In this document: piece by piece, positions 59,201 to 62,834 of the stretch | Numbering within the stretch: position 1 is the stretch's first letter | Layout of the letters: the number at the start of each line of letters is the position of its first letter | Assembly (NCBI GenBank): GCA_033782935.1 | Contig: JAWQEG010003694.1 | Span: forward strand, 1-64,000 | Reading direction: 5' to 3' | From: Petrolisthes cinctipes | Lineage: Eukaryota; Arthropoda; Malacostraca; Decapoda; Porcellanidae | Length of the DNA: 64,000 bases | Notes under the pieces: model-generated | The model's database searches: none | What the model saw: the letters and a program-made list of their open reading frames with translations, nothing else | Told to the model about the DNA's origin: nothing | Position numbers and translations under genes: made by a program

Positions 59201-60699
59201 CGTGTTCACATAGAACGATTCTTGTATAGAATGAGCGACCAAAATATTAGCTTAAAATTATTTTACAAAATGATTGCATCCATATAGAACGGATGGCGAA
59301 AATAAGTGAAGCAAATCCGAGGAGTTCTTATACAAAACGAGTGAAATCATAATGAACATGCCAGGAAATTATATCATTGGCGTCTGCGCAGTGTGGGTGA
59401 ATGTGTTCCCGTCACTTCTCCCGCTCCTTCCCCCTACCCAGTGTTGCCAGGAGCAAGGAAATTTCTCTGTTTTAGGGAATTTTGAAATCCACATAGGGAA
59501 ATTATATAAAGATTGTTCAAAAGTAAACAGGGCAAGTCTTACCAGAAGAAATACCAAAAAGACCGTCAATGTTCAAGAGTAAACAGGGAATTATTGAGGC
59601 ATAAAGGGAAATTCCAAAGTTGAAGTTAGGGAAATTTTGATGTGTGACTCGCTTGTTTTTAGTGATTACGAGTTAACCACCAGCTTCAACGCTCAGTCAT
59701 GCCAGGTCGTGCATTTACAAAACGGAAGGCCATATCCTTCGATATAAAGAAGGATGTTATTTCTCAGAAAGAGAAAGAAGGAAACACCAGCGTATGGTTA
59801 ATAAAAGAAAACAAACGATCATGCGCTATCTCTCCCCTACCACCTCCCCCACCACGAATGCCGCCGACTCATCTCAGTCACATGAGTCACCTACGAAAAC
59901 CTTAATATGAATTGTAATATGCATTTTACATACATCCCTGTACAGTAGGATTAAGGCAAGAAAAACCTTGAAAAGTATTTTATGTTAATTTCAGGGACAA
60001 TTTTGGTGATTGATTGACCAATTGTAATTTTCCCGATAGGTTATGTGTATCACATAAAACGATTTCACATAAAACGACGTCTTCTATCGACCTATTGGAC
60101 GTTCTATACAAGACCGAGGTGTACAACTATTTTTTCTCTGCCTATGTACAGATACTCCAATCTCAGTGTTATGAAAGCTGGTATAATTAATTTTGTAGTT
60201 AGTGTTGGGTTGAGGTCACCATTTAAACCGGAGTCACTCATTAATGTGAAGGTGATTAACACTGATTCTCATCCCTCACTGATTCCCATATACATAATAT
60301 ATTTCCAGACCTATAATAACAAGAAACCTCACTGATATCCTCATAAATAAATTTCTAGGTCTATGAAAACAAGGATATTCACTGATTTCCTCATACATAC
60401 TGTAAATATCCACGCTTATGATAACTAGGAAACCTAGATTTCCAGTCTTATGACAACAAGGAACTTCACAGATTTCCTCATACATTAATTTCCAGGCCTA
60501 TGACAACAAGGAATCGTGCGTGAGGAAGGCGTCGGTGTTCTGCATGGTGGCTCTGCACAACGCCATCGGAGAGGAGGCCATGCGACCCCACCTCGACGCA
60601 CTCACCGGCTCCAAACTCAAGCTCCTCAACCTATACATCAAGAGAGCAGAGACGCAGAACTCGGGAGCCTCATCACCAAAGTCCGAGCCTCCGATGTAA
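13161..60699 (+). CDS. CLASP: CLIP-associating protein (CLASP), 3' part of gene, multi-exon
   Basis: CLASPs are microtubule plus-end-tracking proteins. They bind tubulin through TOG domains, promote rescue and suppress catastrophe, and act at kinetochores, the spindle midzone, the cell cortex and the Golgi with EB1 and CLIP-170. Recognition rests on conserved blocks in order: TOG2 ([16 protein letters not shown]), SxIP motifs, [26 protein letters not shown]3 ([38 protein letters not shown]), the [11 protein letters not shown] block, and the C-terminal [18 protein letters not shown] and [14 protein letters not shown]. The join is 13161-13192, 28352-28445, 30301-30396, 31313-31470, 31709-31818, 31994-32120, 33354-33607, 33984-34126, 36383-36682, 38158-38178, 40693-40794, 41000-41200, 41490-41620, 41891-41980 (optional), 47217-47330, 51677-51736, 53111-53284, 53626-53789, 54007-54531, 54814-54898, 56722-56926, 58251-58603, 58952-59140, 60496-60699. 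The total, minus two leading bases, is 3930 nt, exactly 1310 codons with stop. TOG1 (roughly 240 residues in the family) is missing and should be upstream. Confidence 0.95.
13303..13465. mobile_element. hairpin MITE, C-type ends
   Basis: GAGGGTAATACACG faces CTGTAATACCCCC. The core has GATTCCTCCAAAGTTTGTCA with inverted GGAATAGTTTGGAGGAATTA. It begins 110 bases after CLASP exon 13161-13192. Confidence 0.75.
13794..13840. repeat. (TA)n microsatellite
   Basis: About 23 TA units. Confidence 0.95.
14445..14479. repeat. (TG)n microsatellite
   Basis: About 17 TG units. Confidence 0.9.
15264..15331. repeat. compound CA/CT/CACT microsatellite
   Basis: (CA)n passes into (CT)n and then (CACT)n. Confidence 0.9.
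16456..16661. mobile_element. hairpin MITE, C-type, carrying a nested insertion
   Basis: TTAAAGGGGTAGTAC at left and TATTACCATCTTAA at right. It contains a poly-T expansion and the 32-bp TA-flanked palindrome at 16607-16638. Confidence 0.7.
16607..16638. mobile_element. 32-bp micro-palindrome inserted at TA, nested in a hairpin MITE
   Basis: It is a near-perfect inverted repeat: CAGTCGTGGA at one end and TCCACGACTG at the other. TA dinucleotides sit outside both ends, and it interrupts the right arm of the MITE at 16456-16661. Other copies of that MITE lack it, so it is an insertion or an extreme internal deletion of a Tc1-like element. Confidence 0.65.
16690..16844. mobile_element. hairpin MITE, B-type, TTAA-bracketed
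   Basis: TTAAGGAACCCTATGATG faces inverted TTAAGGACCCTGTGAACG. GCCTCCAATTTTCATACACG is the right subterminal block common to B copies. Confidence 0.8.
16871..16909 (+). CDS. candidate CLASP microexon (39 nt, phase 0-0)
   Basis: The stretch is bounded by a pyrimidine-rich acceptor (ctccctcaccag) and an AAG|gtaata donor. It is open in phase 0, reading [13 protein letters not shown], exactly the phase needed between exons 13161-13192 and 28352-28445. A basic Ser/Pro/Arg peptide fits the TOG1-TOG2 linker. It is GC-rich compared with its surroundings and begins 26 bases after a hairpin MITE. There is no homology beyond composition, so it may be chance. Confidence 0.35.
17925..18030. mobile_element. 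degenerate hairpin MITE
   Basis: GTACTGATTCCTTCAAAACA and, inverted, GTATTGTTTGGAGGGCTAC identify both arms. The ends are lost. Confidence 0.4.
18074..18226. mobile_element. hairpin MITE, B-type, TTAA-bracketed
   Basis: TTAAGGAACCCAGTGATGTA at left, CACAGGGTCCTTAA at right, and GCTTGTTTCGTGGTATAGTC in the right arm. Confidence 0.8.
18372..18511. repeat. 70-bp tandem duplication
   Basis: Two apparently identical copies start CTCTGTCCTGATCCAAAACA, implying a recent event. Confidence 0.95.
18728..18883. mobile_element. hairpin MITE, B-type
   Basis: GGGACCCTGTGATGTAGTCA at left and CATCACGGGGTCCTTC at right. TTAA is not preserved. It abuts a C-type copy. Confidence 0.75.
18884..19044. mobile_element. 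hairpin MITE, C-type, abutting a B-type copy
   Basis: GAGGGTAATAGTATAC faces CACTATACTACCCC. The core has TTCTTCCAAAGTATACCAGG and inverted GGAATTGTTTGGAGGAATCA. Confidence 0.75.
19291..19342. mobile_element. half A-type hairpin MITE cut by a B-type copy
   Basis: TTAAGGGGATACTG, then AACTGATTCCC, and then the TTAA of the next element interrupts it. Confidence 0.55.
19343..19502. mobile_element. hairpin MITE, B-type (reverse orientation), TTAA-bracketed
   Basis: TTAAGGACCCTGTGATCGTG at left. GCTTCTGATTCCTCCTGATC is the left core. The right end ACAGGGTCTCTTAA is shared with the next copy. Confidence 0.75.
19499..19662. mobile_element. hairpin MITE, A-type, abutting a B-type copy
   Basis: It starts at the shared TTAA and has GATTCCTCTAAACTATGCCA with inverted GGGATAGTTTGGAGGGATCA. 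The right end is AAGAAAATCTCCCC. Confidence 0.75.
19863..19896. repeat. (CA)n microsatellite
   Basis: About 16 CA units. Confidence 0.9.
20076..20242. mobile_element. hairpin MITE, C-type
   Basis: AGGGGATAGTATAC faces CACTGTACTATCTCC. The right core is GGGATAGTTTGGGGGAATCA. Confidence 0.7.
20410..20547. mobile_element. possible TA-flanked MITE with ATA arrays
   Basis: Weakly matching ends, CAGTTACG and CAGCCACG, face each other next to TA. Two (AAT)n tracts lie inside. The repeats are short and imperfect. Confidence 0.35.
20692..20912. repeat. long-armed inverted repeat (probable MITE fragment)
   Basis: Arms around GTCAACAAC and AAACACATCA at 20708-20740 recur inverted at 20850-20885. Left sequence near 20668-20700 resembles the ends of Tc1-like repeats. 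Boundaries are unclear. Confidence 0.45.
21041..23190. repeat. 2.1 kb polypyrimidine/polypurine tract
   Basis: The + strand is almost entirely C and T in CTCCCT, CTCCTT and CTTCTC hexamers, arranged in changing higher-order blocks. One stretch, about 21852-22472, has no purine at all. All - strand frames stay open as Arg/Glu or Gly/Arg repeats, which is not evidence of a gene. Confidence 0.95.
23767..23840. mobile_element. fragment of Tc1-like MITE related to 42526-42679
   Basis: It shares TAGTCCTGCAACACCTTCTA and AATGAAATGACC with the element at 42526, with small changes. Only the left part is recognisable. Confidence 0.5.
24053..24200. mobile_element. hairpin MITE, A-type core, decayed ends
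   Basis: GGGCTACCGATTCATCCAAA and TTTCCTGGCATAGTTTGGAA mark the arms, with GTAACATTGAGGTCGTCTG in the loop side as in copies 12815 and 19499. Confidence 0.65.
24391..24552. mobile_element. hairpin MITE, A-type
   Basis: TGTGGAGGGCTACTGATTTT at left. GGCATAGTTTGGAGGAATCA with TATCCCTCCAATGAACTC at right. Confidence 0.7.
24934..25080. mobile_element. hairpin MITE, B-type
   Basis: TTAAGGACCCCATGTGATAT at left. Right arm GCTTGTTTCATGGCATAGTA. The right end is decayed. Confidence 0.65.
25395..25575. mobile_element. hairpin MITE, A-type, diverged
   Basis: TTGCACAGTTTGGAGGAATC and inverted CAGCCTACATAGCCCTCCAA are recognisable. ACTCCCC is kept at the right end. Confidence 0.55.
26175..26204 (+). 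CDS. candidate CLASP microexon (30 nt, phase 0-0)
   Basis: A cttcacctgcatgcag acceptor and a CAAG|gtatac donor enclose ten codons reading [10 protein letters not shown] in phase 0, compatible with insertion between 13161-13192 and 28352-28445. A (GA)n array starts 13 bases after the exon end. Alternative microexons are known from CLASP linkers, but I see no decisive homology. Confidence 0.3.
26217..26278. repeat. (GA)n microsatellite
   Basis: About 31 GA units, 13 bases after the candidate microexon 26175-26204. Confidence 0.95.
27219..27365. mobile_element. hairpin MITE, A-type
   Basis: GTTGGTGAATTGGAGGCCAC, then TGATTCCTCCAATCTATTCT. The right arm is GTGCCACAGTTTGAAGAAAT. Confidence 0.65.
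28352..28445 (+). CDS. CLASP: CLASP exon: TOG1-TOG2 linker, Ser/Arg rich
   Basis: The exon enters in phase 0 after gtatattgcag and leaves in phase 1 at GGAG|gtcggt. It reads [20 protein letters not shown] and then [12 protein letters not shown]. The basic, Ser/Pro-rich composition matches the segment before TOG2 in other CLASPs, which typically holds SSAPP..RR-like strings. It is markedly GC-rich within AT-rich intron. The preceding intron is 15.2 kb. Confidence 0.85.
29050..29160 (-). mobile_element. possible decayed tRNA-derived SINE
   Basis: A consensus-like B box (GGGTTCAACCC on the - strand, around 29083-29094) is preceded by a degenerate tRNA-like segment. No clear A box or tail is visible. 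Confidence 0.3.
30301..30396 (+). CDS. CLASP: CLASP exon: Gly/Ser linker before TOG2
   Basis: This 96-nt exon is phase 1-1, with acceptor gtgggtagcag and donor CACAG|gtatac. It reads [20 protein letters not shown] followed by [12 protein letters not shown]. Gly and Ser runs followed by a basic patch are usual in the pre-TOG2 linker. The symmetric phase would allow skipping without a frameshift. The codons before and after it join cleanly to the flanking exons. Confidence 0.8.
31313..31470 (+). CDS. CLASP: CLASP exon: start of TOG2
   Basis: It enters in phase 1 after tttcaacag and leaves in phase 0 at a gtgagt donor. The product opens with [20 protein letters not shown], the conserved entry of CLASP TOG2, and continues with [17 protein letters not shown] and [10 protein letters not shown], the first HEAT helices. 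The D-V-P followed by I-Y/F-S is diagnostic of CLASP TOG2 and is not seen in the XMAP215 TOGs. Confidence 0.97.
31709..31818 (+). CDS. CLASP: CLASP exon: TOG2, HEAT helices
   Basis: Phase 0 to 2, acceptor cctcgcag, donor CTCAG|gtaaac. It reads [20 protein letters not shown], then [17 protein letters not shown]. The LKK-x-RSLL-x-AGA signature is nearly invariant in CLASP TOG2. Confidence 0.97.
31994..32120 (+). CDS. CLASP: CLASP exon: TOG2 central helices
   Basis: Phase 2 to 0. It reads [20 protein letters not shown] and ends [10 protein letters not shown], the most conserved part of TOG2. The next intron is interrupted by a pogo-type element at 32188-33075. Confidence 0.97.
32188..33075. mobile_element. 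non-autonomous pogo/Tigger-like transposon
   Basis: Inverted termini begin CAGGTCTCCCTTTATTTACG and CAGGTCTCCCTCTATATAAG, with a TA duplication outside (32186-32187, 33076-33077). The 888-bp body holds a - strand remnant of a transposase DNA-binding domain and lacks the DDE core. Confidence 0.8.
32542..32721 (-). pseudogene. N-terminal HTH remnant of Tigger-type transposase
   Basis: A 59-codon frame starts [20 protein letters not shown] and continues [18 protein letters not shown]. It has the helix-turn-helix spacing of the pogo/Tigger/CENP-B N-terminal domain (S-x-x-IA-x-x-F-G-x-x-x-STVS). It stops before the second HTH and the DDE domain, so it is a truncated relic inside the element at 32188-33075. 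Confidence 0.7.
33354..33607 (+). CDS. CLASP: CLASP exon: TOG2 C-terminal helices
   Basis: Phase 0 to 2, acceptor tgttttctcag, donor AGAAA|gtaagt. It starts [20 protein letters not shown] and includes [20 protein letters not shown] and [13 protein letters not shown]. The TH-x-x-x-LIPI-like and IKKGI-x-DAD-x-EAR blocks are family hallmarks. Confidence 0.97.
33730..33882. mobile_element. Tc1/mariner-like MITE in TOG2 intron, TA-flanked
   Basis: Roughly 29-bp terminal inverted repeats with about three mismatches begin CCATTGCTCAAAAAAGTATC and CCATCGTTCAAAAAAGTATC, with TA directly outside each. It is 153 bp with no ORF. Confidence 0.85.
33984..34126 (+). CDS. CLASP: CLASP exon: end of TOG2 and start of Ser-rich linker
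   Basis: Phase 2 to 1. It reads [20 protein letters not shown], then [13 protein letters not shown], closing TOG2, and continues as a Ser-rich tail ending HNKPG. The donor is CCAG|gtcagt. An intronic TA-flanked MITE (33730-33882) lies just upstream. Confidence 0.95.
34127..36382. other. CLASP intron after TOG2
   Basis: It contains one intact hairpin MITE (34782-34944) and a TG/CA pair near the 3' end. A C-rich stretch after 34625 looks exon-like but its phases do not fit the neighbours. Confidence 0.75.
34782..34944. mobile_element. hairpin MITE, A-type, best-preserved copy, TTAA-bracketed
   Basis: TTAAGGGGATTCTTATCTTG faces inverted TTAAGGGGATACTCTCTTG. Arms of about 70 bases pair through the core AATTCCTCCAAACTATACTA. 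It lies in the intron after TOG2. Confidence 0.85.
36383..36682 (+). CDS. CLASP: CLASP exon: linker with first SxIP-type motif
   Basis: A 300-nt exon, phase 1-1, with acceptor ggtttggcag and donor CTAC|gtaagt. It encodes about 100 residues rich in Ser, Ala, Pro and Arg. [13 protein letters not shown] contains an S-x-I-P motif in a basic Ser/Pro context, the form that docks on the EB1 C-terminal domain. [20 protein letters not shown] matches the D-(I/V)-x-A-A-x-RA-block seen after TOG2 in arthropod CLASPs. A (TG)n and a (CA)n tract lie 75-140 bases upstream. Confidence 0.93.
36745..36866. mobile_element. hairpin MITE, A-type, short copy
   Basis: GGAAGCTACTAATTCATCTA and inverted GAGGCACAGTTTAGAGGAAA. 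It starts 63 bases after CLASP exon 36383-36682. Confidence 0.6.
37288..37440. mobile_element. hairpin MITE, A-type
   Basis: GAAGGGGTATCATAATGTCA at left, GACATCTATTTTATCCCC at right. The core has ACTTGGCATTGTTTGAAGGA. Confidence 0.65.
38158..38178 (+). CDS. CLASP: CLASP microexon (21 nt)
   Basis: Twenty-one bases between tcatgtag and a perfect gtgagt donor encode RTEGEDK with phase 1-1, exactly bridging exons 36383-36682 and 40693-40794. Its skipping would also keep frame, so it is probably alternative. Other CLASPs have a D/E/K-rich insert at this position in some isoforms. Confidence 0.65.
38276..38427. mobile_element. hairpin MITE, A-type
   Basis: GTTGGTGAGTTGGTGGGCCA at left. TTTCATGGCACAGTTTGGAG with inverted partner. 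The right end is AGCCCCTTAA. It begins about 100 bases after the 21-nt microexon. Confidence 0.65.
40693..40794 (+). CDS. CLASP: CLASP exon: Arg/Ser linker (RGRSR, SQSQ)
   Basis: Phase 1-1, 102 nt, acceptor cccatttcacag, donor CAAC|gtaagt. It reads [20 protein letters not shown] then [18 protein letters not shown]-x-(K/R/G)-x-VSQSQ followed by PGSRS across the next junction is one of the best conserved linker blocks of CLASPs and overlaps their microtubule lattice-binding region. Confidence 0.95.
41000..41200 (+). CDS. CLASP: CLASP exon: linker with second SxIP motif
   Basis: Phase 1-1, 201 nt, acceptor gattcccgcag, donor TCTG|gtatat. It starts [40 protein letters not shown] contains the canonical S-x-I-P motif followed by Arg-Ser and SRE-x-SP-x-R, as in the EB-binding site of human and fly CLASPs. 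The Ser-Pro and Arg-x-x-Ser spacing suits GSK3/CDK control. That is a property of the family; the sequence here shows only the sites. Confidence 0.96.
41490..41620 (+). CDS. CLASP: CLASP exon: linker, [11 protein letters not shown] block
   Basis: Phase 1 to 0. It reads [20 protein letters not shown] then [20 protein letters not shown]. The R-x-(L/I)-x-x-SREAE-x-x-(L/V)-A-DAL motif is shared with other CLASPs. The donor is a perfect gtgagt. Confidence 0.95.
41891..41980 (+). CDS. CLASP: probable CLASP cassette exon (90 nt, phase 0-0)
   Basis: It is preceded by a long pyrimidine tract ending ctccctacag and followed by CAA|gtatct. It encodes 30 residues, among them [20 protein letters not shown], in phase 0, the phase of both neighbours. 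The basic patch followed by SHSDAE resembles the K-P-x-R-R-R...SDDD segment at this position in vertebrate CLASPs. The exon is symmetric, so it may be optional. Confidence 0.6.
42526..42679. mobile_element. Tc1-like MITE in CLASP intron
   Basis: The left end CAATCACGCTCAATAGTCCT follows TA. The right end, inverted, is CAGTCACAATAAAAAATCCT. Inverted repeats match over about two thirds of 24 bases. A related fragment lies at 23767. Confidence 0.55.
43118..43285. mobile_element. hairpin MITE, mostly one arm
   Basis: TGTTTCCTGTCAATGTTTGG and CCTTCCGATTCACCAACAAG are at right. The left arm is barely recognisable. Confidence 0.45.
45155..45297. mobile_element. hairpin MITE, A-type
   Basis: GTGCTACTGATTCCTCCAAA and inverted TTTCGTGGCACATATGGAGA. 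The right end is AAGGCCCCCTTAG. Confidence 0.6.
46930..47097. mobile_element. hairpin MITE, A-type, TTAA-bracketed, next to CLASP exon
   Basis: TTAAGGGGGTTATCTCG at left, AAGAGATTCTCTCCTTAA at right. GGCATAGTTTGGAGGAATCC lies in the right arm. It ends 119 bases before exon 47217-47330. Confidence 0.75.
47217..47330 (+). CDS. CLASP: CLASP exon: acidic SSVCSERS block
   Basis: Phase 0-0, 114 nt, acceptor tcttttcttacag, donor GAA|gtaagt. It reads [20 protein letters not shown] then [18 protein letters not shown]. The D-S-(E/D)-x-SS-x-CSERS-(F/Y) string is a strict CLASP marker immediately before TOG3. A hairpin MITE (46930-47097) ends about 120 bases upstream. Confidence 0.97.
50855..51005. mobile_element. 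hairpin MITE, A-type
   Basis: TTAAGGGGTTCATCTGTTG at left. ACTGATTCCTTCAAACTATG and inverted CATAGCTTGAAGGAATCAGT form a nearly perfect core stem. Confidence 0.75.
51183..51330. mobile_element. hairpin MITE, A-type, shortened loop
   Basis: GGAGGCTACTGATTCCTCCA and inverted CAGCTTGGAGGAAGAAGTAA. Only a short AGAGTGTCTC loop remains between the arms. Confidence 0.65.
51677..51736 (+). CDS. CLASP: CLASP exon: SGSQQR-like segment before TOG3
   Basis: Sixty bases follow a gcccccctag acceptor and end at a perfect gtgagt donor, phase 0-0. They encode [20 protein letters not shown]. Arthropod CLASPs have a W-x-G-x-x-x-R-(L/I) stretch at this point, just before the first TOG3 helix. Phase and position are right. 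Confidence 0.75.
51737..53110. other. CLASP intron before TOG3
   Basis: AT-rich intron. Poly-T near 52165 and several TACAGTA/TACTGTA words are the only structure I see. Confidence 0.75.
53111..53284 (+). CDS. CLASP: CLASP exon: start of TOG3
   Basis: Phase 0-0. It reads [20 protein letters not shown], the canonical opening of CLASP TOG3 (C-AS-x-x-W-x-x-RKEG), and runs through [18 protein letters not shown]. The initial Met is internal, not a start codon. Confidence 0.97.
53626..53789 (+). CDS. CLASP: CLASP exon: TOG3
   Basis: Phase 0 to 2. It reads [20 protein letters not shown], then [20 protein letters not shown], matching the third and fourth TOG3 helices. The donor GTTAG|gtcagt and next acceptor join the Arg codon. 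Confidence 0.97.
54007..54531 (+). CDS. CLASP: CLASP exon: TOG3 C-terminal half and following linker
   Basis: The longest exon (525 nt), phase 2-2. [20 protein letters not shown] begins it, followed by [20 protein letters not shown] and the last TOG3 helices. A Ser/Pro-rich linker follows, then [14 protein letters not shown], a block conserved from flies to mammals. The exon is far richer in GC than its introns. Confidence 0.97.
54814..54898 (+). CDS. CLASP: CLASP exon: TAEIQNYSF helix
   Basis: Phase 2 to 0. It reads [20 protein letters not shown] then KHRDSTSQ. The (S/T)L-(R/K)-x-x-T-x-x-IQN-(F/Y)-SF motif immediately follows EEVY in CLASPs. The acceptor is attttttttccag; the donor CAG|gtatta is ordinary. 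Confidence 0.95.
54925..55106. mobile_element. hairpin MITE, A-type, degenerate
   Basis: GAAGACTACTGAATCCTCCT and the loop-side GAAACAGAGC/GTCTGTTTTTG pair remain. It starts 27 bases after CLASP exon 54814-54898. Confidence 0.5.
55499..55582 (+). CDS. weak candidate cassette exon (84 nt, phase 0-0)
   Basis: A GC- and C-rich island in AT-rich intron is bounded by cataacag and CTGG|gtattc. It is open in phase 0 and would insert 28 codons between 54814-54898 and 56722-56926. All three + frames are open here, and the acceptor has a poor pyrimidine tract, so coding status is uncertain. Confidence 0.15.
56722..56926 (+). CDS. CLASP: CLASP exon: Ser/Asp-rich linker before C-terminal domain
   Basis: It enters in phase 0 with [18 protein letters not shown] and is rich in Ser, Asp and Thr. 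It ends at one of two tandem donors six bases apart: CTGG|gtagag (end 56920) or AGAG|gtactt (end 56926). Both give phase 1, so isoforms would differ by two residues. The acidic, Ser-rich composition fits the poorly conserved linker between TOG3 and the C-terminal domain. Confidence 0.9.
58251..58603 (+). CDS. CLASP: CLASP exon: C-terminal helical domain, first part
   Basis: Phase 1 to 0, 353 nt. It starts [20 protein letters not shown] and continues [27 protein letters not shown] and [14 protein letters not shown], then [13 protein letters not shown]. This is the HEAT-like C-terminal domain that binds CLIPs, CENP-E and cortical adaptors in CLASPs generally. The donor is gtgagt. Confidence 0.96.
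58952..59140 (+). CDS. CLASP: CLASP exon: C-terminal domain, second part
   Basis: Phase 0-0, 63 codons. It reads [20 protein letters not shown], then [20 protein letters not shown] and [10 protein letters not shown]. The (D/E)YP-(I/V)-N-x-AAIKM string is characteristic. The following intron contains a pogo/Tigger-like element (59181-60121). Confidence 0.97.
59181..60121. mobile_element. second pogo/Tigger-like transposon in CLASP intron
   Basis: Termini CACCTCGGTCTCATATAGA and, inverted, CACCTCGGTCTTGTATAGA match at 17 of 19 bases. TA lies outside both (59179-59180, 60122-60123). It is 941 bp, in the last CLASP intron. It encodes a short transposase-like N-terminus and nothing resembling a DDE core. 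Confidence 0.85.
59699..59905 (+). pseudogene. CENP-B/Tigger-like transposase N-terminal remnant
   Basis: A 68-codon frame starts [20 protein letters not shown] and continues ISQKEKEGN. The K-R-K-(A/x)-(I/L)-(S/T)-x-x-x-K-x-x-(V/I)-I pattern opens the CENP-B/Tigger DNA-binding domain. It then degenerates into a Pro-rich tail, so it is not functional. Confidence 0.6.
60496..60699 (+). CDS. CLASP: CLASP terminal exon with stop codon
   Basis: It enters in phase 0 with [20 protein letters not shown] and ends [20 protein letters not shown], then a short Ser-rich tail and TAA at 60697-60699. The Y-DN-x-ES-x-VRKA...GSK-x-KLLN-(L/V)-YI-(K/E)-(R/K) ending is the usual CLASP C-terminus, so the protein is complete at this end. 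Confidence 0.97.
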   Translation, partial: AYDNKESCVRKASVFCMVALHNAIGEEAMRPHLDALTGSKLKLLNLYIKRAETQNSGASSPKSEPPM

Positions 60700-61207
60700 T
60701 GCTTTGTTGATGGAGGTTGTGATTGTAAGAGGAGGTTATAAAAATGGACCTTATTATTTTGTAAAAAGCTTCAAAATGGTTCATCATTTGTTGCAAGTGG
60801 AACGCAGTCGCTAAGCAGAGTAGACCACATAAGAAAAAGGGATAGGTTGCTGTCACCTTTTGATAATCTCATACAAAGGCTGAACATTGCAAATATTATT
60901 GCCTAAATGTACAAACCCGAGTAATGCGATCAAGCTCGTATGAAATGTGGCACAAAACAGTGACGAAGAAAGACCAACGATTCACGAAGAATATGATACG
61001 ACAGAAGTAGGATTTCGTTTATCGCAAGAAGGATAAACGAAAAACGAGTGCAGTTCTTGAGGGGAGTTGATTGAACCCTCCTTCCTGCCCTCAGTGGGAT
61101 GCAAACTCGTGTACTCAGAGGTGCCAGGTGATGCTATACCATTATGTACTGTACGTAGTTTTTCTTGACATACTTGCTTACTCTGCTGCAAAAAAATAAA
61201 AAATAAA
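60700..61207 (+). other. CLASP 3' UTR (proximal)
   Basis: Non-coding sequence follows the CLASP stop. It is AT-rich with no other exon signature and ends at tandem AATAAA hexamers. The true mRNA end could be further downstream. Confidence 0.5.
61195..61207 (+). terminator. candidate polyadenylation signals (two overlapping AATAAA)
   Basis: AATAAA occurs at 61195-61200 and 61202-61207, about 500 bases after the CLASP stop. A TG-rich stretch (tctgtgtgat...tttgtgatta) follows, as expected of a downstream element. The run is A-rich overall, so a chance match is possible. Confidence 0.4.
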
Positions 61208-61632
61208 AACCTCTGTGTGATAGAGTACTTTGTGATTAGTGATAACATAGGTTACTACATGGCTTTTATCCTGGAAGAGTGAAATATATATATAAAAAAA
61301 AAAAATATGCTAGACTGTTATATAAAGAGCAGCCTTTGAGTAAAATTGATGCATACATATGTGCCATTATGGGTGCAGTTCATGTTAACTACAGGAAATT
61401 ATGTAAACTGTTTCCTACTGCCTACTCTTATTTTCTCCTGCATGGTGTACTTTATAAAAACAAAAAAACAAGAATTTGGATATTAATCAATCAGCAGCGA
61501 GATGACTATAATGCAAACTAATAACAATAGTATAATTGAATACTAGGGGCTGGGAGCTAGTCACTTGTGCTTTGAATGGCATCCTGATACAGTAGTCTTG
61601 TATGCCTTTTTAATCCTGTAAGCTGAGTTTAA

Positions 61633-61782
61633 TGGGGTCGGGTGATATCGCGAAGTCGAAGGTTTACCGATTCCTCCGAGCTGCTGCCAGAAGCAGATCA
61701 CATTCAATATTGGTGATCTGTTTTGTGGTACAGCTTGGAGGAATCAGTAGCCTCCCCAAATTTGTGTATGCCATCTGGCCCC
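61633..61782. mobile_element. hairpin MITE, A-type, downstream of CLASP
   Basis: GATTCCTCCGAGCTGCTGCC and inverted GTACAGCTTGGAGGAATCAG pair well. GTAGCCTCC follows. Confidence 0.65.
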
Positions 61783-62834
61783 TGCAATGTGATTGGTTGG
61801 TACAGTATCTTTTTGCTCTAAAAGTTTGTTCCATTGACATAGGTCTAAACAAAGCTAACAGCAGCATTGCCTATGACCTAAAATGAAAGTGTTCCCTTGC
61901 ATTAGGTGATGACACAAGGGTAGTGGCGGAGCAGTATGAGAGTGAGGTGGTGGGCCCCCATTCCAGTGTGGTGTGTGAGGCCTCGTGTGACCAGTGTATG
62001 CCGTGCTTGGCTCGTGTGTATGATATTGCTCCACTTGTAATATATTTCATGTAAATATTGCATTTTTTTCTTATTTGGTCAAGGACACTAAATCTTAACA
62101 GTAATATTTTTTTAATATATATGTTGTTTCATAATACCATCTCTATTAAACAAATGGGTTTCTGGCATTATTGTGCTAACACCCTGTTAGGGATTTGTTG
62201 ATGCTTGAAATAGGTGTATAATACACAAAATACCATTTTTGCTACAGCTTAGATAATTCAGCAGTTTTGAGCTTATGAATGTTAGTTCTCTGGGCACAAA
62301 AAAATTGAATGTAATGATGCTGTTATTTGCAGAACAAACCATGAAGACTGTTCATATTATAAATGAACAAACAGATTTTTTGCTGTATGAATTAGAAGTG
62401 TTAAATGAAAGCTGTTCCTTGAAGTTTTTAGTTGATGGTTTGATGCAACAAAACCATCACACTTTATGTTAAGGTTTGAACTTATTGATAATCGACTGTT
62501 AATGACTAAAATGTAAAAACTGTATTGCTTCATTGTGGTTGCAAGAATCTTTTATAATTACAATAGTCCATTCATTCTCTGGCCTTAGCAACAGTTTTAA
62601 ATGCTGAAATTGAGCCTGAAACATCAATTCCTACCATGCTGTGTATGATATATATATTTATAAAATGTATATGCCAAAGAAATGATAGCAATGTGTTTAA
62701 GATTGGTGGGTTACCATGAACATTTATAGTGTTATTTGCCTGGAGTTAAAAAAGCTCTTCTTAGTTATTATTTACTGTATATTTGGGTAGCATTGGGAGG
62801 TCTTGTGAGCCTTGTAAGATACTTGCAAGTGACA

